Notes: generated by a model from the sequence alone, not told the origin. Shown: positions 34,223-43,196, counted from the first letter of the stretch. The stretch: DNA of 64,000 bases from Priestia megaterium NBRC 15308 = ATCC 14581 (GCF_000832985.1 NZ_CP009920.1:248001-312000); one strand, 5' to 3'. Made by a program: numbers and translations.

Positions 34223-34996
34223 ATGAGCTATAAAATCGTATTCTTTGACGTGGACGGAACTCTTACTCATCACGAAAACGGGACTATTTCCGCTAAAACT
34301 CGAGAGATTGTAAAAAGCTTAAAAGATAAAGGAATAAAAGTTGTTGCCGCAACAGGCAGACCTTTATCTCTCTGTGAAGAAATTAAAGAATTAGGCATAG
34401 ATACGCTCATTACCGCAAACGGAGCGTTTACTGTACATAATGAAGAAGTCATTTGTAAGCTGTCCATGGACAAGCACGTCGCGCGCGAAGTCTTTGAATA
34501 TGCAGCCTCGCAAAATCACGGTCTTTCATTTTATACAAAAGAGCTCAGCATGAACGGAATCAAAGATGATAATATTTTAAAAGCCCTGAAGGAAACATTA
34601 TCGCTCAGTGATTATCCTCAAATGAATGAGCGTATTTATGACGAAGATATTTATTTAATGTGTCTATATGGTGATGATAAAACGGCTGAGCAGTATACGC
34701 AGCGATTTCCTCATTTAATGTTTAAAAGATGGCACCCTTTTGTCGTAAGTGTTCTTTAAGAAGAAATTACAAAATCGGTAGCTATCCTGAAGGTCTTAGA
34801 CTATTTTAACATCGATCAATCCGAGGCTATCGCATTCGGAGACGGAGAAAATGACATCGATATGATAGAATTAGCCGGCCTTGGAATTGCGATGGGGAAC
34901 GGATCTGATAAGTTAAAAAACGCCGCAGATTTTGTCACGAAGAAATCGGGTGAAGACGGGATTGAGTTTGCCCTTAAAAATTTTGAAGTCCTATAG
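34223..34996 (+). pseudogene. Cof-type HAD phosphatase gene with premature stop
   Basis: A 257-codon Cof/YkrA-like hydrolase. HAD motif I is FFDVDGTLT, motif II is VAATGRP, and motif IV AFGDGENDIDM lies in the second part. A TAA at 34757-34759, after 'HPFVVSVL', interrupts it; the same frame then continues EEITKSVAILKVLDYFNI to the true stop at 34994-34996. The conserved Lys of motif III that normally sits just after the break is not clear. AAGGAG precedes the ATG. The product would lack motif IV and be inactive. Confidence 0.85.
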
Positions 34997-34999
34997 AAA

Positions 35000-35038
35000 A
35001 GTGGCACGCCTAGATAACTTATCTAAGCGTGCTTTTTT
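35000..35038. terminator. Convergent terminator overlapping the cupin stop
   Basis: GCACGC-N-TAGATA / TATCTA-N-GCGTGC with T6 on +. The right arm overlaps the stop codon and last codons of the cupin gene on -. Confidence 0.7.
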
Positions 35039-35388
35039 CTTTCCATAAATGTTTCAGGATGTAGCTCCTCCGATTGAATGACAATGGCCGTCATACCGGT
35101 TTCACTTCCCGATGTATGCCACTCTCCTTTTTTCCACAGTACTGCTTCTCCACGTTTAATAGATATTCGTTTTTGATTCTCTCCTGTTACCCATCCCTCA
35201 CCTTCGACTACGATAAATAGCTGAGAGATAGGAGCTTGATGATGCCCTATCGTTCCTTCTCCTTCTATATACATATAACCGATCGTAGCTGGTTCATTTG
35301 TTCGTGCCATTTTTACGTAAGTGGCTAAATGCGACTGATATTTTTCTACTTTTTTGCCATGTTCTTTGCTGCATTTATAGATTTTCAA
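35023..35388 (-). CDS. Cupin domain protein
   Basis: A 121-residue single cupin barrel. Motif 1 is around 'GEGTIGHHQAPISQLFIVVEGEG' and motif 2 around 'RGEAVLWKKGEWHTSGSETG'; candidate metal ligands are H in IGHHQAP, Q/E nearby and H in EWHTSG. It could be a small isomerase or a ligand-binding protein. Start ATG at 35386-35388 with GAGGTG before it. Confidence 0.8.
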   Translation of the reverse strand: MKIYKCSKEHGKKVEKYQSHLATYVKMARTNEPATIGYMYIEGEGTIGHHQAPISQLFIVVEGEGWVTGENQKRISIKRGEAVLWKKGEWHTSGSETGMTAIVIQSEELHPETFMERKKHA

Positions 35389-35419
35389 TGTGCACCTCTT
35401 CTTTGTTCATTACGATTTC

Positions 35420-36673
35420 TTATTTATTTTTACTGCGTTTAAGATACTCAGGCGGAGACACAGACTCAACAAATAAAGCACCGTCTAGCTGGTCACGCGG
35501 TACAAATAAAGTTGGCATAGTACCACTTTCTAAAAAGATCGTTTTAGTAAATATCCATTTGTTGTCTGATTTTTTTTCAAGCTGTGAGAAATCAGTAAAT
35601 AAGGCCGGTGATTGCACTTGATGCATATAGTCCTCTAGACTTTTTTTAGGCGGCTTCTCTATTTTATATGGCTGCCCTGTATCCGTATGTATTTCACCTT
35701 CATACATAAATAAGCCTAAGTAATAAGACTGTTTTTTTATTTCATTAGAGACAATCGCTCCTAGAGGTTCAAAGCCTGTAAACGTTTTATATTGTTTGAA
35801 AATATGAAGGTTATGTGCCCAGATAATAATCTTTTCATTAGGGTACAGCTCTTGACAAATCCATTCTAAATTTTCCTTCATTCGTTTTTCTCTTAGTTTT
35901 TTATACATCCGGTGATTATGGTGAATATGATTGATAAAATACAAACGGTTTTGCAGGCATCGAATAATTATTTTAACTTTACATACAAGCTCTTGATTTT
36001 CAAGATGCAAAACGTATTCTTCAAGTAGATAAGCTTCTAAATCTCCTATTACTACGCTTGCTTTTTCTTTAAACTCTGCAAACTCACGTAGCATTTCTGC
36101 TGGAACTTTTTTTCTTCTCGATTTATATTGCCCTAGCTGGTAATACCATTTATACACGCCTGCTTCAATGTATTCTATCTTTTCTATCATGTCTTCAGAC
36201 ACTACGGGACTCAGCTGCTGAACGAATTTCACGAAAAGATCACGATTAGAAGAAGGATTAATATCTATTCCTATTAAACTTAAATCTGATTTTTTCATTA
36301 GCTGAAACAAAGATAGATTTTCTTTTGTTGCCCATAAAGAATAAACGGCGTTTTTTAAAAAGTCTTCATCTGTAAACTCTTCTTTTAACTCATTAGCGCT
36401 GTAGCATTCAGCTAATCCGCTTTCAAATGCCAGTACGGTAAAATTCATTTCTTTATGTAGAAATTCTATTATTTTTGACTTCATCATATTATGTTCTCTT
36501 ATGTTGTGACCATTTTCCCCTAACCACACAATTCTCTTATCTTTTACGATATGACGGAGAAATTCAAACTCTTGAGGCGTACATTCAGCCGGTTCGCTTA
36601 AATGAATTGAGTTTTTAGATAGCCACTCCACAGAGTTTAAATACCTCTCTTTTCCTTTTGAAAAAATCCCCAT
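35420..36673 (-). CDS. Erythromycin esterase family protein
   Basis: A 417-residue EreA/Ere-superfamily hydrolase. Conserved blocks are VWLGENGHNIREH, 'FTVLAFESGLAE', EKRMKENLEWI (R-M-xx-N) and IIWAHNLHI. Ere enzymes open macrolide lactones; many Bacillus paralogues (succinoglycan-biosynthesis-like) have unknown substrates, so resistance should not be assumed. Active-site histidine and glutamates appear present. AGGATAG lies before the ATG. Monocistronic. Confidence 0.85.
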   Translation of the reverse strand: MGIFSKGKERYLNSVEWLSKNSIHLSEPAECTPQEFEFLRHIVKDKRIVWLGENGHNIREHNMMKSKIIEFLHKEMNFTVLAFESGLAECYSANELKEEFTDEDFLKNAVYSLWATKENLSLFQLMKKSDLSLIGIDINPSSNRDLFVKFVQQLSPVVSEDMIEKIEYIEAGVYKWYYQLGQYKSRRKKVPAEMLREFAEFKEKASVVIGDLEAYLLEEYVLHLENQELVCKVKIIIRCLQNRLYFINHIHHNHRMYKKLREKRMKENLEWICQELYPNEKIIIWAHNLHIFKQYKTFTGFEPLGAIVSNEIKKQSYYLGLFMYEGEIHTDTGQPYKIEKPPKKSLEDYMHQVQSPALFTDFSQLEKKSDNKWIFTKTIFLESGTMPTLFVPRDQLDGALFVESVSPPEYLKRSKNK

Positions 36674-36766
36674 ATTCTATCCTCCTTCACCAAGTTACCT
36701 ATTACTTCCATTTTACTAAAATACAGCTAACACTTCACTATTTATGTCCAATAGCTGATCAGCAGC

Positions 36767-36796
36767 AAAAAAACCTTATAGATACTCCTATAAGAT
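36767..36796 (-). terminator. Intrinsic terminator
   Basis: Minus strand CTTATAG-N6-CTATAAG followed by GG and T7; ends the gene at 36814. Confidence 0.75.
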
Positions 36797-36813
36797 CTTG
36801 TTTTTCTAAAGTT

Positions 36814-37878
36814 CTAGATCAACTCATCCCGCTGAGCTTTCTCCAAACGCTCTTTGACTATTTTTTTAAACGCGTGAGGATCATCTACGCGAATGGCAAC
36901 CTGCTTGTATTTCTTTTTGATTCCCATAAAAAGCGTTGCTTCGATTGGAGATTTTAGTGTTAGTAAAAGATCGGGATGCACAGTTTCAAAATCGCGTGCG
37001 ATAAATTCAATCGTGGTGCTGGGTATTTTTTGCTCGAGAATGTGAGCGTCTTCTACTATCTCAGCAATGTCTCTAAATGGTATCTCCATACGCTTACCTA
37101 AACCAAATGAAATGTATAGATGATCATCATCGACTCGCAAAGGGTTAAGCCTTAATGCTTGAATGTCTCCTAAAAAGAAAACAATGCTATAAATATTAAG
37201 GATCAGTAAAACGATTGAAAGAATGATAGACGTATTATGCAGCAGCCAGTGAAGCCCTAATGTTTCAATGATAATCGCATGAATAATCATAATTTGAAAC
37301 GTAATAAAACTTGAGCGTTTATACAGAGTAAACGTATTCCCTTCATTACTGGGCTGCTTCTTCCACGTTCCAAATGCATAGTAAAACATCAGCATTTCTG
37401 AACAAAGGATGTGTAGAAACGTTTGGTTGGGGAACTTTTCGTTTACAGTCCGCGAAAAAGAAAATAAAAGCGGTAAAGAGCTTGATTTGATCCTTCTCAA
37501 AATAGGCGGTACGTTTTTAACTAGCATAAACAGCAGCGAAAGTTCAAATAAAATGAGTACTCCTTCTATTCCAACACCGAGCCACATAACCGTCTGAAAA
37601 GAAGCCAAGTATTCACTTGGAATGATAAAACGCGCAGCAATAAGGCCTGTAGCCATTAACACAATAAAGTGCTTTAGACTGAACTTACGCTGCCAGGCTA
37701 GAAATAAGAGCGGAGCCACAAGACTTAAGTCTAAAATAGAACCTACTACTACTCCGTTGAGATCAGCAGGCAGCGACTGAAGACCAAAAGAAGAGTGGTA
37801 CAACACGTAATTTGAACTTATGACTAACAGCAGTAAAAAAAGAGCAATAAAAGAAACTGTTTTTTTATGAAGAACCAA
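36814..37878 (-). CDS. Multi-pass membrane protein with C-terminal PH-like domain
   Basis: About 354 residues. Residues 1-250 hold seven or so membrane helices; the last 100 residues are soluble ('RVDDDHLYISFGLGKRMEIP', 'FRDIAEIVEDAHI', 'KQVAIRVDDPHAFKKIV'), a strand-rich pattern like the bacterial PH domains at the end of many Bacillus membrane proteins. The frame starts at a GTG at 37887, but GAGGTG is better placed for the TTG at 37876-37878. Function unknown. Confidence 0.7.
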   Translation of the reverse strand: MVLHKKTVSFIALFLLLLVISSNYVLYHSSFGLQSLPADLNGVVVGSILDLSLVAPLLFLAWQRKFSLKHFIVLMATGLIAARFIIPSEYLASFQTVMWLGVGIEGVLILFELSLLFMLVKNVPPILRRIKSSSLPLLFSFSRTVNEKFPNQTFLHILCSEMLMFYYAFGTWKKQPSNEGNTFTLYKRSSFITFQIMIIHAIIIETLGLHWLLHNTSIILSIVLLILNIYSIVFFLGDIQALRLNPLRVDDDHLYISFGLGKRMEIPFRDIAEIVEDAHILEQKIPSTTIEFIARDFETVHPDLLLTLKSPIEATLFMGIKKKYKQVAIRVDDPHAFKKIVKERLEKAQRDELI

Positions 37879-38036
37879 ACAACCCACCTCACTTTAGTTA
37901 GTGAAACACGTAAATTCCTGTTACTTCCATTTTACCAGTGGAGTTGATTTAAGTCACTTTGTAGCGTGACATTATGTTATAAAATCATTTTTTTTACCAA
38001 TTCTTTTATACAAATAATTTACAATGTAAAAAGAGT

Positions 38037-38096
38037 TTGACATTTATGGAACTGATGATAAAATAATAAATGTAAAATATTTTTTACATTTATTAT
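38037..38096 (+). promoter_or_regulatory. Promoter with 15-bp perfect inverted repeat
   Basis: TTGACA at 38037-38042, 16 bases, TAAAAT at 38059-38064. A perfect inverted repeat follows, arms 38063-38077 and 38082-38096 with 4-base spacer, core ATGTAAAA / TTTTACAT, covering the transcription start. Another ATGTAAAAA half-site is at 38023. Expected to be a repressor site. Confidence 0.65.
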
Positions 38097-38110
38097 AAGG
38101 AGGAGTAAGA

Positions 38111-38413
38111 ATGGATTGGGTTAAAATTGTGTATTCATTCATCCTGTTAGTTTGCGGACTTTTGATTTTTGTTACATCATCTTCTCGAAAAGGTGATGAA
38201 AGAAAGAAGTTTATCAGCACGAAGGCTCAATCATACGCATTTGTGGTAGTTATAGGTATGCTGATTTTAGAAGTTATAGAGTCAATTTATCGGACTTTTC
38301 AAGGAAAAAATTCTTATGACGGCATTGGCATTTCGCCGCTAATATTTCTAACGATGATTTCAGTTGTATATTTGATAACGTTTCTCACGTACAGAAAAAA
38401 ATACGGTGATTAA
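38111..38413 (+). CDS. Small membrane protein, 100 aa, under operator control
   Basis: Three helices: residues 3-23 (WVKIVYSFILLVCGLLIF), 41-60 (SYAFVVVIGMLILEVIES) and 76-94 (SPLIFLTMISVVYLITFL). The loop has 'SSRKGDERKKFISTKAQ'. AAGGAGGAG before the ATG. Members of this kind often sit beside an XRE regulator gene; none is adjacent here. The promoter is covered by a long inverted repeat, so it is tightly regulated. Confidence 0.65.
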   Translation: MDWVKIVYSFILLVCGLLIFVTSSSRKGDERKKFISTKAQSYAFVVVIGMLILEVIESIYRTFQGKNSYDGIGISPLIFLTMISVVYLITFLTYRKKYGD

Positions 38414-38572
38414 ATGAAAGATCACAAGTAAGAAATAAAGAAGTTCAGCTCATCTTTCCTGATGAAACGATAAATATAGCCTTACTTTATAATTGGCTTT
38501 TAATACAGCCTCTAGATGACATCCGACAGTAGATGAGCTTGTTATAAGTGTTTTATTAACAAGGAATAACTA

Positions 38573-38595
38573 GACCTCCTACTGAGGTTTTTTTG
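38573..38595 (+). terminator. Intrinsic terminator
   Basis: ACCTC-N5-GAGGT followed by T7. Distant (160 bases) from the gene at 38111, whose transcript it may end. Confidence 0.6.
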
Positions 38596-38628
38596 TGCAT
38601 GCCTAAACTTTTGTTTTGATATTAAACT

Positions 38629-38667
38629 GAAAATAAAACATCTCCCGTAACTAAAGTCAGGAGATGA
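38629..38667 (-). terminator. Intrinsic terminator of the small minus-strand frame
   Basis: CATCTCC / GGAGATG stem, followed on - by TTTTATTTT. Lies 32 bases after the stop at 38699. Confidence 0.65.
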
Positions 38668-38698
38668 TATCATAAACGTTGAGTTCATTAGAATTTGC

Positions 38699-38827
38699 TT
38701 ACTCTCTATTCCGCTTCTCAAGTAATTCAACAATTCTATCTTTTTGTTTAACAATCGTTCTTAGCTGTGCTTCTAGTGAACATAAAGTGATAAAAACGGC
38801 TATAAATCCTACAGTAGCTAAAAATAT
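38699..38827 (-). CDS. Possible small membrane protein without canonical start
   Basis: Reads IFLATVGFIAVFITLCSLEA, QLRTIVKQKDRIVELLEKR, then NRE and a stop at 38699-38701: one membrane helix and a charged helix, a common design of small Bacillus proteins. AAAAGGGGAG lies 8 bases before an ATA at 38825-38827; no ATG, GTG or TTG is available in frame. A frameshift in the A6 run upstream would link it to a TTG. A terminator follows. Confidence 0.4.
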   Translation of the reverse strand: MFLATVGFIAVFITLCSLEAQLRTIVKQKDRIVELLEKRNRE

Positions 38828-38868
38828 AAAGGCTTCTCCCCTTTTTTAAACAATCAACCATATACGCC

Positions 38869-39195
38869 CTACATCTCAAAAAAGCTATGCCTTTCCACTT
38901 TGCCCACTCTAAGCGAAAACGTTTGATACCATTCTTTTTTTCCTTTGTGCTGCGCTGCGCGGTGGGCTGAGTTTTCTTTCCACATTCTTATTGATTCTAA
39001 GGAATCCCAGTATGAAACGGTAATACCTAAATCTTGATCTCTAGCACTTTCTATTCCTAAAAAGCCTTTTTGTTTAGATGCAAGCTCCACCATTTTATCT
39101 GCCATTATCCCGTAACCCTTCTCTCCTTCTGTTCTTTCAGAAGCGAAAATGACAGCATAATAAGGAGGATCAGGGGTTTTAACAATTCCAGGCAT
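38869..39195 (-). CDS. Antibiotic biosynthesis monooxygenase (ABM) family protein
   Basis: A 108-residue dimeric ferredoxin-like fold protein similar to B. subtilis YqjZ. 'YYAVIFASERTEG' is the first strand, 'MVELASKQKGFLGIESARD' the helix and turn, and 'ISVSYWDSLESIRMWKENSAHR'-like text (here TVSYWDSLESIRMWKE) is the signature. Members are monooxygenases or haem-binding or stress proteins; no haem ligand pattern is certain. AGGAGG before the ATG. Confidence 0.85.
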   Translation of the reverse strand: MPGIVKTPDPPYYAVIFASERTEGEKGYGIMADKMVELASKQKGFLGIESARDQDLGITVSYWDSLESIRMWKENSAHRAAQHKGKKEWYQTFSLRVGKVERHSFFEM

Positions 39196-39411
39196 CTTAA
39201 TTTCCTCCTTTAAAAATCAAATTACAGTAAAAAAGTATAAGTGCATAATTAATTTTTCTATTACCTTTATCTTCTTTTAGTACTATTTTTATAAATTCCA
39301 TTATTGGATTATTTTTCAACTTTTTAATGGAGGTATACGGGGTATAAATTTTACTGTACAGATGCAGTCCCCCTAAAGGAACAGGTACATTTCTTTCTTA
39401 CTTACCCTTTT

Positions 39412-39442
39412 TGGAACTCTCTTTTTTGAGGGTTCTTTTTTT
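39412..39442 (+). terminator. Plus-strand terminator without an obvious gene
   Basis: GGAACTCTC-T6-GAGGGTTC then T8, orientated +. No gene lies upstream on +, and the kinase gene on - gains no T-run from it. It may end an unannotated short transcript. Confidence 0.5.
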
Positions 39443-39448
39443 ACGCGT

Positions 39449-40912
39449 TTACTTCTTTCCCATCGGAAGAACAATCTTAAACAATGATCCTCCCGTCTCC
39501 TTATTATCGGCCGTGATGCTTCCTCCGTGGTTTTTCACAATGGAATGAGCAATATAAAGACCTAGCCCCAAATTCCCGTGCCCGCTTGTTCTCGACGCAT
39601 CTTCTCTGTAAAACTTTTTAAACAGCTGTTCTTTGTTGGATAGTGTAAACCCAGGACCCGTATCATGTATTTCAAAGATTACTTCGCTATGATGAATGAC
39701 GGTATTCCAAGCTATCTCCCCTCGTTCAGGCGTGTACCGAATACAGTTTGTGATGACATTATCTAATACTTGAGAAATGCGCTGAGGATCTCCGTAAAAT
39801 TGATTTGGTCCGTCTGCTTCACTAATTGAAGATAAAAAGGTAATCTCTTTTTTTTGACATAAAAGCTGAAACTCGTCCGCTTTCTCATGAACAAATGTGT
39901 AGATATCAATAGGTTCCCGTTTTACGGTAAAGCCCGGGTTTTCTATGACAGATACTTCTTGCAGCTGATTTAATAGTTGAATCGAACGCTGTGTATTTGT
40001 GTAGATCGTATGTAAATATCGATTAAGCCTCTCCGCGTCCTTTTTGCTTCCTTCTATTAAAATTTCGGTGTGACCGTGAATGATTGTAAGAGGCGTTCGT
40101 AAATCATGCGCAATCGCAGCCGTCATATCCTTACGGTCTTCTTCTAGCTGCCACTGTTTAGCTAGCGATTGCTTTAATTCTTTTCGCATTTCTTCAAAGG
40201 CATGCAGCAGCTGACTTAATTCTTTGGCGTCTTGAGTCACGGACAGCGAAAAATCCAAATTATTATGTTGAATATTCTTTGCGGCTGTCATCAGCTCGTT
40301 AAAAGGTCGTTCAATTTTTTTGCTAAATCGTCTTCCAAATAAATAAGCAAACAAATAAAAATAAAGAAACGGACTGGCTAGAGATAAAAACGTTACAAGC
40401 GCAACGATCCATTTAATATTTGGGTTAGCCGAAGCCATGTTTAATTGATATCTTAACGCAATGGCCCCGTTTACTTCGTCTTTTGAATCAAAAAGCGGAT
40501 AGACTTTTATAATATATTTACCTGAATGGATATTTGTATTAACCTGAGAATAAAAATCGCGTTTGCTCTTGGTATATGAAGTGGACATGGAGCCATACAC
40601 GATTTGTCCTTCTTTATTCATAATTTGATAATCCATGCCTTCTAGCGGAATAACCGATTCTACTTGGTTTTTAGCATCTTTAGAAAGGAGCGCATCTTCT
40701 TTTTTCTTAACGAACTGAAGAATATCGGGAATTTGTTTTTCATAATAATTTGCTGGATTCAGTGCTCCGGGCATAAAAAACCAGTTCACTGAGATGACAA
40801 TTCCCCACGTTAAAAGCGTAGCAAGCAGACTATACAGCAAAATCACATGAAAAGATAAAACAAACTGCGCTTTTAACGTTGCCCGGTTCATCCATTTTTT
40901 TATTTTACCCAT
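39449..40912 (-). CDS. Sensor histidine kinase
   Basis: About 487 residues. Two membrane helices (about 20-45 and 165-190) flank a 120-residue extracellular domain; HAMP-like region, then the H-box AAIAHDLRTPLTIIHGHTE, N-box DNVITNCIRYTP, G1 HDTGPGF and G2 GNLGLGLYIAHSI. It phosphorylates the regulator encoded just upstream, overlapping its end by 13 bases. The start is uncertain: ATG at 40912 or, later, 40891. It is the last gene of an ABC-transporter operon and probably senses an antimicrobial or envelope stress. Confidence 0.9.
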   Translation of the reverse strand: MGKIKKWMNRATLKAQFVLSFHVILLYSLLATLLTWGIVISVNWFFMPGALNPANYYEKQIPDILQFVKKKEDALLSKDAKNQVESVIPLEGMDYQIMNKEGQIVYGSMSTSYTKSKRDFYSQVNTNIHSGKYIIKVYPLFDSKDEVNGAIALRYQLNMASANPNIKWIVALVTFLSLASPFLYFYLFAYLFGRRFSKKIERPFNELMTAAKNIQHNNLDFSLSVTQDAKELSQLLHAFEEMRKELKQSLAKQWQLEEDRKDMTAAIAHDLRTPLTIIHGHTEILIEGSKKDAERLNRYLHTIYTNTQRSIQLLNQLQEVSVIENPGFTVKREPIDIYTFVHEKADEFQLLCQKKEITFLSSISEADGPNQFYGDPQRISQVLDNVITNCIRYTPERGEIAWNTVIHHSEVIFEIHDTGPGFTLSNKEQLFKKFYREDASRTSGHGNLGLGLYIAHSIVKNHGGSITADNKETGGSLFKIVLPMGKK

Positions 40913-41577
40913 TTGTAGCCAATGCCCCAAACGGTCGAGATATAAGGTGTTTCGTCACATTTTAATAGTTTTGCTCTAATTTTTTTCACGTGTTCTGTAA
41001 TCGTAGATGAATCTCCTTCCGCGTCGTAGCCCCAAACTTTTTCATACAGCTGCTCGCGTGTAAACACCTGACCTGGATGAAGAGCGAGAAAATGAATGAT
41101 CTCAAATTCTCTCGAAGTAAACGGAATTACTTCATTGTTATGTAAAATTTGATAGCCATTTAAATCAATGGTTAACTCTCCAAAATGAAGCCTGCTATAG
41201 GAATTGCTGCTAATTCTCTGCTCACGGCGCAGATGGGCATAAATACGGGCTTTTAGTTCTTTCATGCTAAAAGGTTTAACTAAATAATCATCTCCACCGA
41301 CCAATAGTCCTCTTACTCTGTCCTGCTCCGTTTGCTTTGCGCTTAAAAAGATGATGGGGCATGATATGCTTTTTCGGATTAGTTCACAAAGTGCAAAGCC
41401 ATCCATGCCTGGCATCATCACATCCAGCACAATTAAATCTGGATTTATTTTTAACTTTTTTAACGCTTCTTGCCCTTCGTAGGCGAACAGCACCTCATAC
41501 CCTTCATCTTGCAGCGCATCTTTCATAAATGAAATAATGTCTTTTTCATCATCCACTAGTAAAATTGTTTGATTCAT
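40900..41577 (-). CDS. OmpR-family response regulator
   Basis: A 225-residue regulator with receiver domain (acidic D9, D10; phospho-acceptor D52 in VLDVMMPGMDG; K in YLVKPF) and a winged-helix C-terminus (FTREQLYEKVWGYDAEGDSS; 'VWGIGYKW'). It lies 7 bases after the second permease gene and overlaps the kinase gene. Its likely target is the operon itself; TTTATAAA direct repeats lie before the first gene. Confidence 0.93.
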   Translation of the reverse strand: MNQTILLVDDEKDIISFMKDALQDEGYEVLFAYEGQEALKKLKINPDLIVLDVMMPGMDGFALCELIRKSISCPIIFLSAKQTEQDRVRGLLVGGDDYLVKPFSMKELKARIYAHLRREQRISSNSYSRLHFGELTIDLNGYQILHNNEVIPFTSREFEIIHFLALHPGQVFTREQLYEKVWGYDAEGDSSTITEHVKKIRAKLLKCDETPYISTVWGIGYKWVK

Positions 41578-41584
41578 CTCCAGC

Positions 41585-42355
41585 TCACCCTACCCATTCT
41601 TTCTTTTTCCATACGAATAGGTTTATTATAAGGCTAATGAGTAAAATTGGAAATAATAGGTTCACTAAAAATTCAGAGTTTGGCCTGCTTAATTCATGAA
41701 AAACAGAATCGGTTACGGAGAAAAAGAAGCTTAGTTTATCTGACACATACACACTTCCAATTAAAGCACCAATAGTTGCGACGTAAGATAAAATGGAATT
41801 AGGCATAAGAACACTCAGGATACTCCCGATACTAATAACCGCTATAAAGATGCAAAAACAAATGCCGTAAAATTTCAGCGAATATAGTAACGCTCCAACA
41901 GTCCCTAAAGTCTGTCCTCCTAAAAACGTTGTTTCATTTACATGAGGCATAACCATTCTTCCAAGGCATGTACCCACTAACCACGTAATACAAAGAATAA
42001 TAAAAACTAGTAAACATTGAACCGCCCACTTTACAAAAAATAGCTTCACACGATGGTGCGGCCGAATTAGTACCATGCGCAGCGCTCCCGACGTGTACTC
42101 ACCGTTGAAGCTATCTGCCACAAACATAGGAATGACAATAAACGTAATCGCAAAGGATAGGTCTCGAAGAAGCAGCGGTGCTGAATTTAAAGAATCAATT
42201 TTCACGTCGTGGTCTGCATCAAAAAACGAAATGCCTCCCCTTTGAAAAAAGAACCAAATAAAAGCAAGTAACCCTGCGTACACGGCTAATACAGCCGCTG
42301 TTTTCTTTCGTTTAAACGTTCGCTCTAATTCACTGATAAAAAGTCCTGTCATCAT
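41585..42355 (-). CDS. ABC-2 type permease, lantibiotic-immunity-like
   Basis: A 256-residue protein with six membrane helices. It starts MMTGLFISELERTFKRKKTA and contains 'GEYTSGALRMVLIRPHHRVKLF', the typical ABC-2 coupling region. Together with the second permease and the ATPase it resembles NisFEG/CprABC-type exporters that remove antimicrobial peptides from the membrane. AAAAGGAG precedes the ATG; the gene follows the other permease by 13 bases. Confidence 0.85.
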   Translation of the reverse strand: MMTGLFISELERTFKRKKTAAVLAVYAGLLAFIWFFFQRGGISFFDADHDVKIDSLNSAPLLLRDLSFAITFIVIPMFVADSFNGEYTSGALRMVLIRPHHRVKLFFVKWAVQCLLVFIILCITWLVGTCLGRMVMPHVNETTFLGGQTLGTVGALLYSLKFYGICFCIFIAVISIGSILSVLMPNSILSYVATIGALIGSVYVSDKLSFFFSVTDSVFHELSRPNSEFLVNLLFPILLISLIINLFVWKKKEWVG

Positions 42356-42368
42356 GTCTTTTCTCCTT

Positions 42369-43196
42369 TTATAGAAATGATTCTTTTTTTCGAATAGCTA
42401 CATACGTTAAACCGCTAAAAAACAGCACATAAAAACCTAACACACCGAAATTCCAGCCTACAAACTGCGGTTTTTCTGCCATCATGACTGTGATCCCCTG
42501 CCATTGAATCATCGGTACGGAAGTAAAAAACAGCTGTCCAAAAAGCTCTTCACTCATCCACTGCTTAAACCCTGTTAATAAAGTCGGGTACGAAAACGAG
42601 ATCAGTATAAAAGCAACACCGATTCCAACAGCCGTAGTGGTCGTTTTGCTGATAACAGAGATAAAAAACAGCACACAGCATATCGCAATAGTCGTTAAAT
42701 AGGCATATCCATAGAATGAAAGATTATATACTAGCGCTTCTTTTATGTTGAAAGCATGACTGTGATAAAACACAAAGTAGGTTTGCGGATGTTCAAACAT
42801 CAGAAAGCCTATCACATAGCTCATACAAAAATACGTAATAAAAAACAGTAAATTAAACAGCAGAATCACTGCGGCTTTTGCTAGGATGATTTCTTTAAAC
42901 GAATATGATCGTATCATGACCATTCGCAGCTGTCCTGACCGGTACTCGCCGGTAACAACGAGCGTAATAAAAACTAAGAACATGGCATTAAAAACGGTAA
43001 ATAACATTTCAGCTAAGCTCAGTACAGGAAAGTTTCCCGCAAACGTATACTGTGGTAAATCGACTGTGAGTGCTCCGTTTTCTTTTTGGAGATAAGATGA
43101 AGCAGCTAACAGCACCACCGGCACTAATAGAAAGGTCAGCCACGCCACTTTTCTTTTCCAAAGTCTTTCCCACTCCGCTACTAACAGCTCCTTCAT
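42369..43196 (-). CDS. ABC-2 type permease
   Basis: A 275-residue, six-helix permease paralogous to the next gene: MKELLVAEWERLWKRKVAW at the start and 'GEYRSGQLRMVMIRSYSFKEII' in the cytoplasmic loop, matching GEYTSGALRMVLIRP of its neighbour. Its ATG overlaps the ATPase stop (ATGA, 43193-43196), so the two are translationally coupled. Two different permeases per ATPase is the NisEFG-like arrangement. Confidence 0.85.
   Translation of the reverse strand: MKELLVAEWERLWKRKVAWLTFLLVPVVLLAASSYLQKENGALTVDLPQYTFAGNFPVLSLAEMLFTVFNAMFLVFITLVVTGEYRSGQLRMVMIRSYSFKEIILAKAAVILLFNLLFFITYFCMSYVIGFLMFEHPQTYFVFYHSHAFNIKEALVYNLSFYGYAYLTTIAICCVLFFISVISKTTTTAVGIGVAFILISFSYPTLLTGFKQWMSEELFGQLFFTSVPMIQWQGITVMMAEKPQFVGWNFGVLGFYVLFFSGLTYVAIRKKESFL

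Noticed and set aside
35420-36673. Macrolide resistance function
   Set aside because: The family motif set is present, but many Bacillus members are not resistance enzymes; sequence alone does not support the claim.
38542-38754. 70-codon minus-strand frame
   Set aside because: It runs out of frame across a terminator and the more protein-like small frame at 38699-38827.
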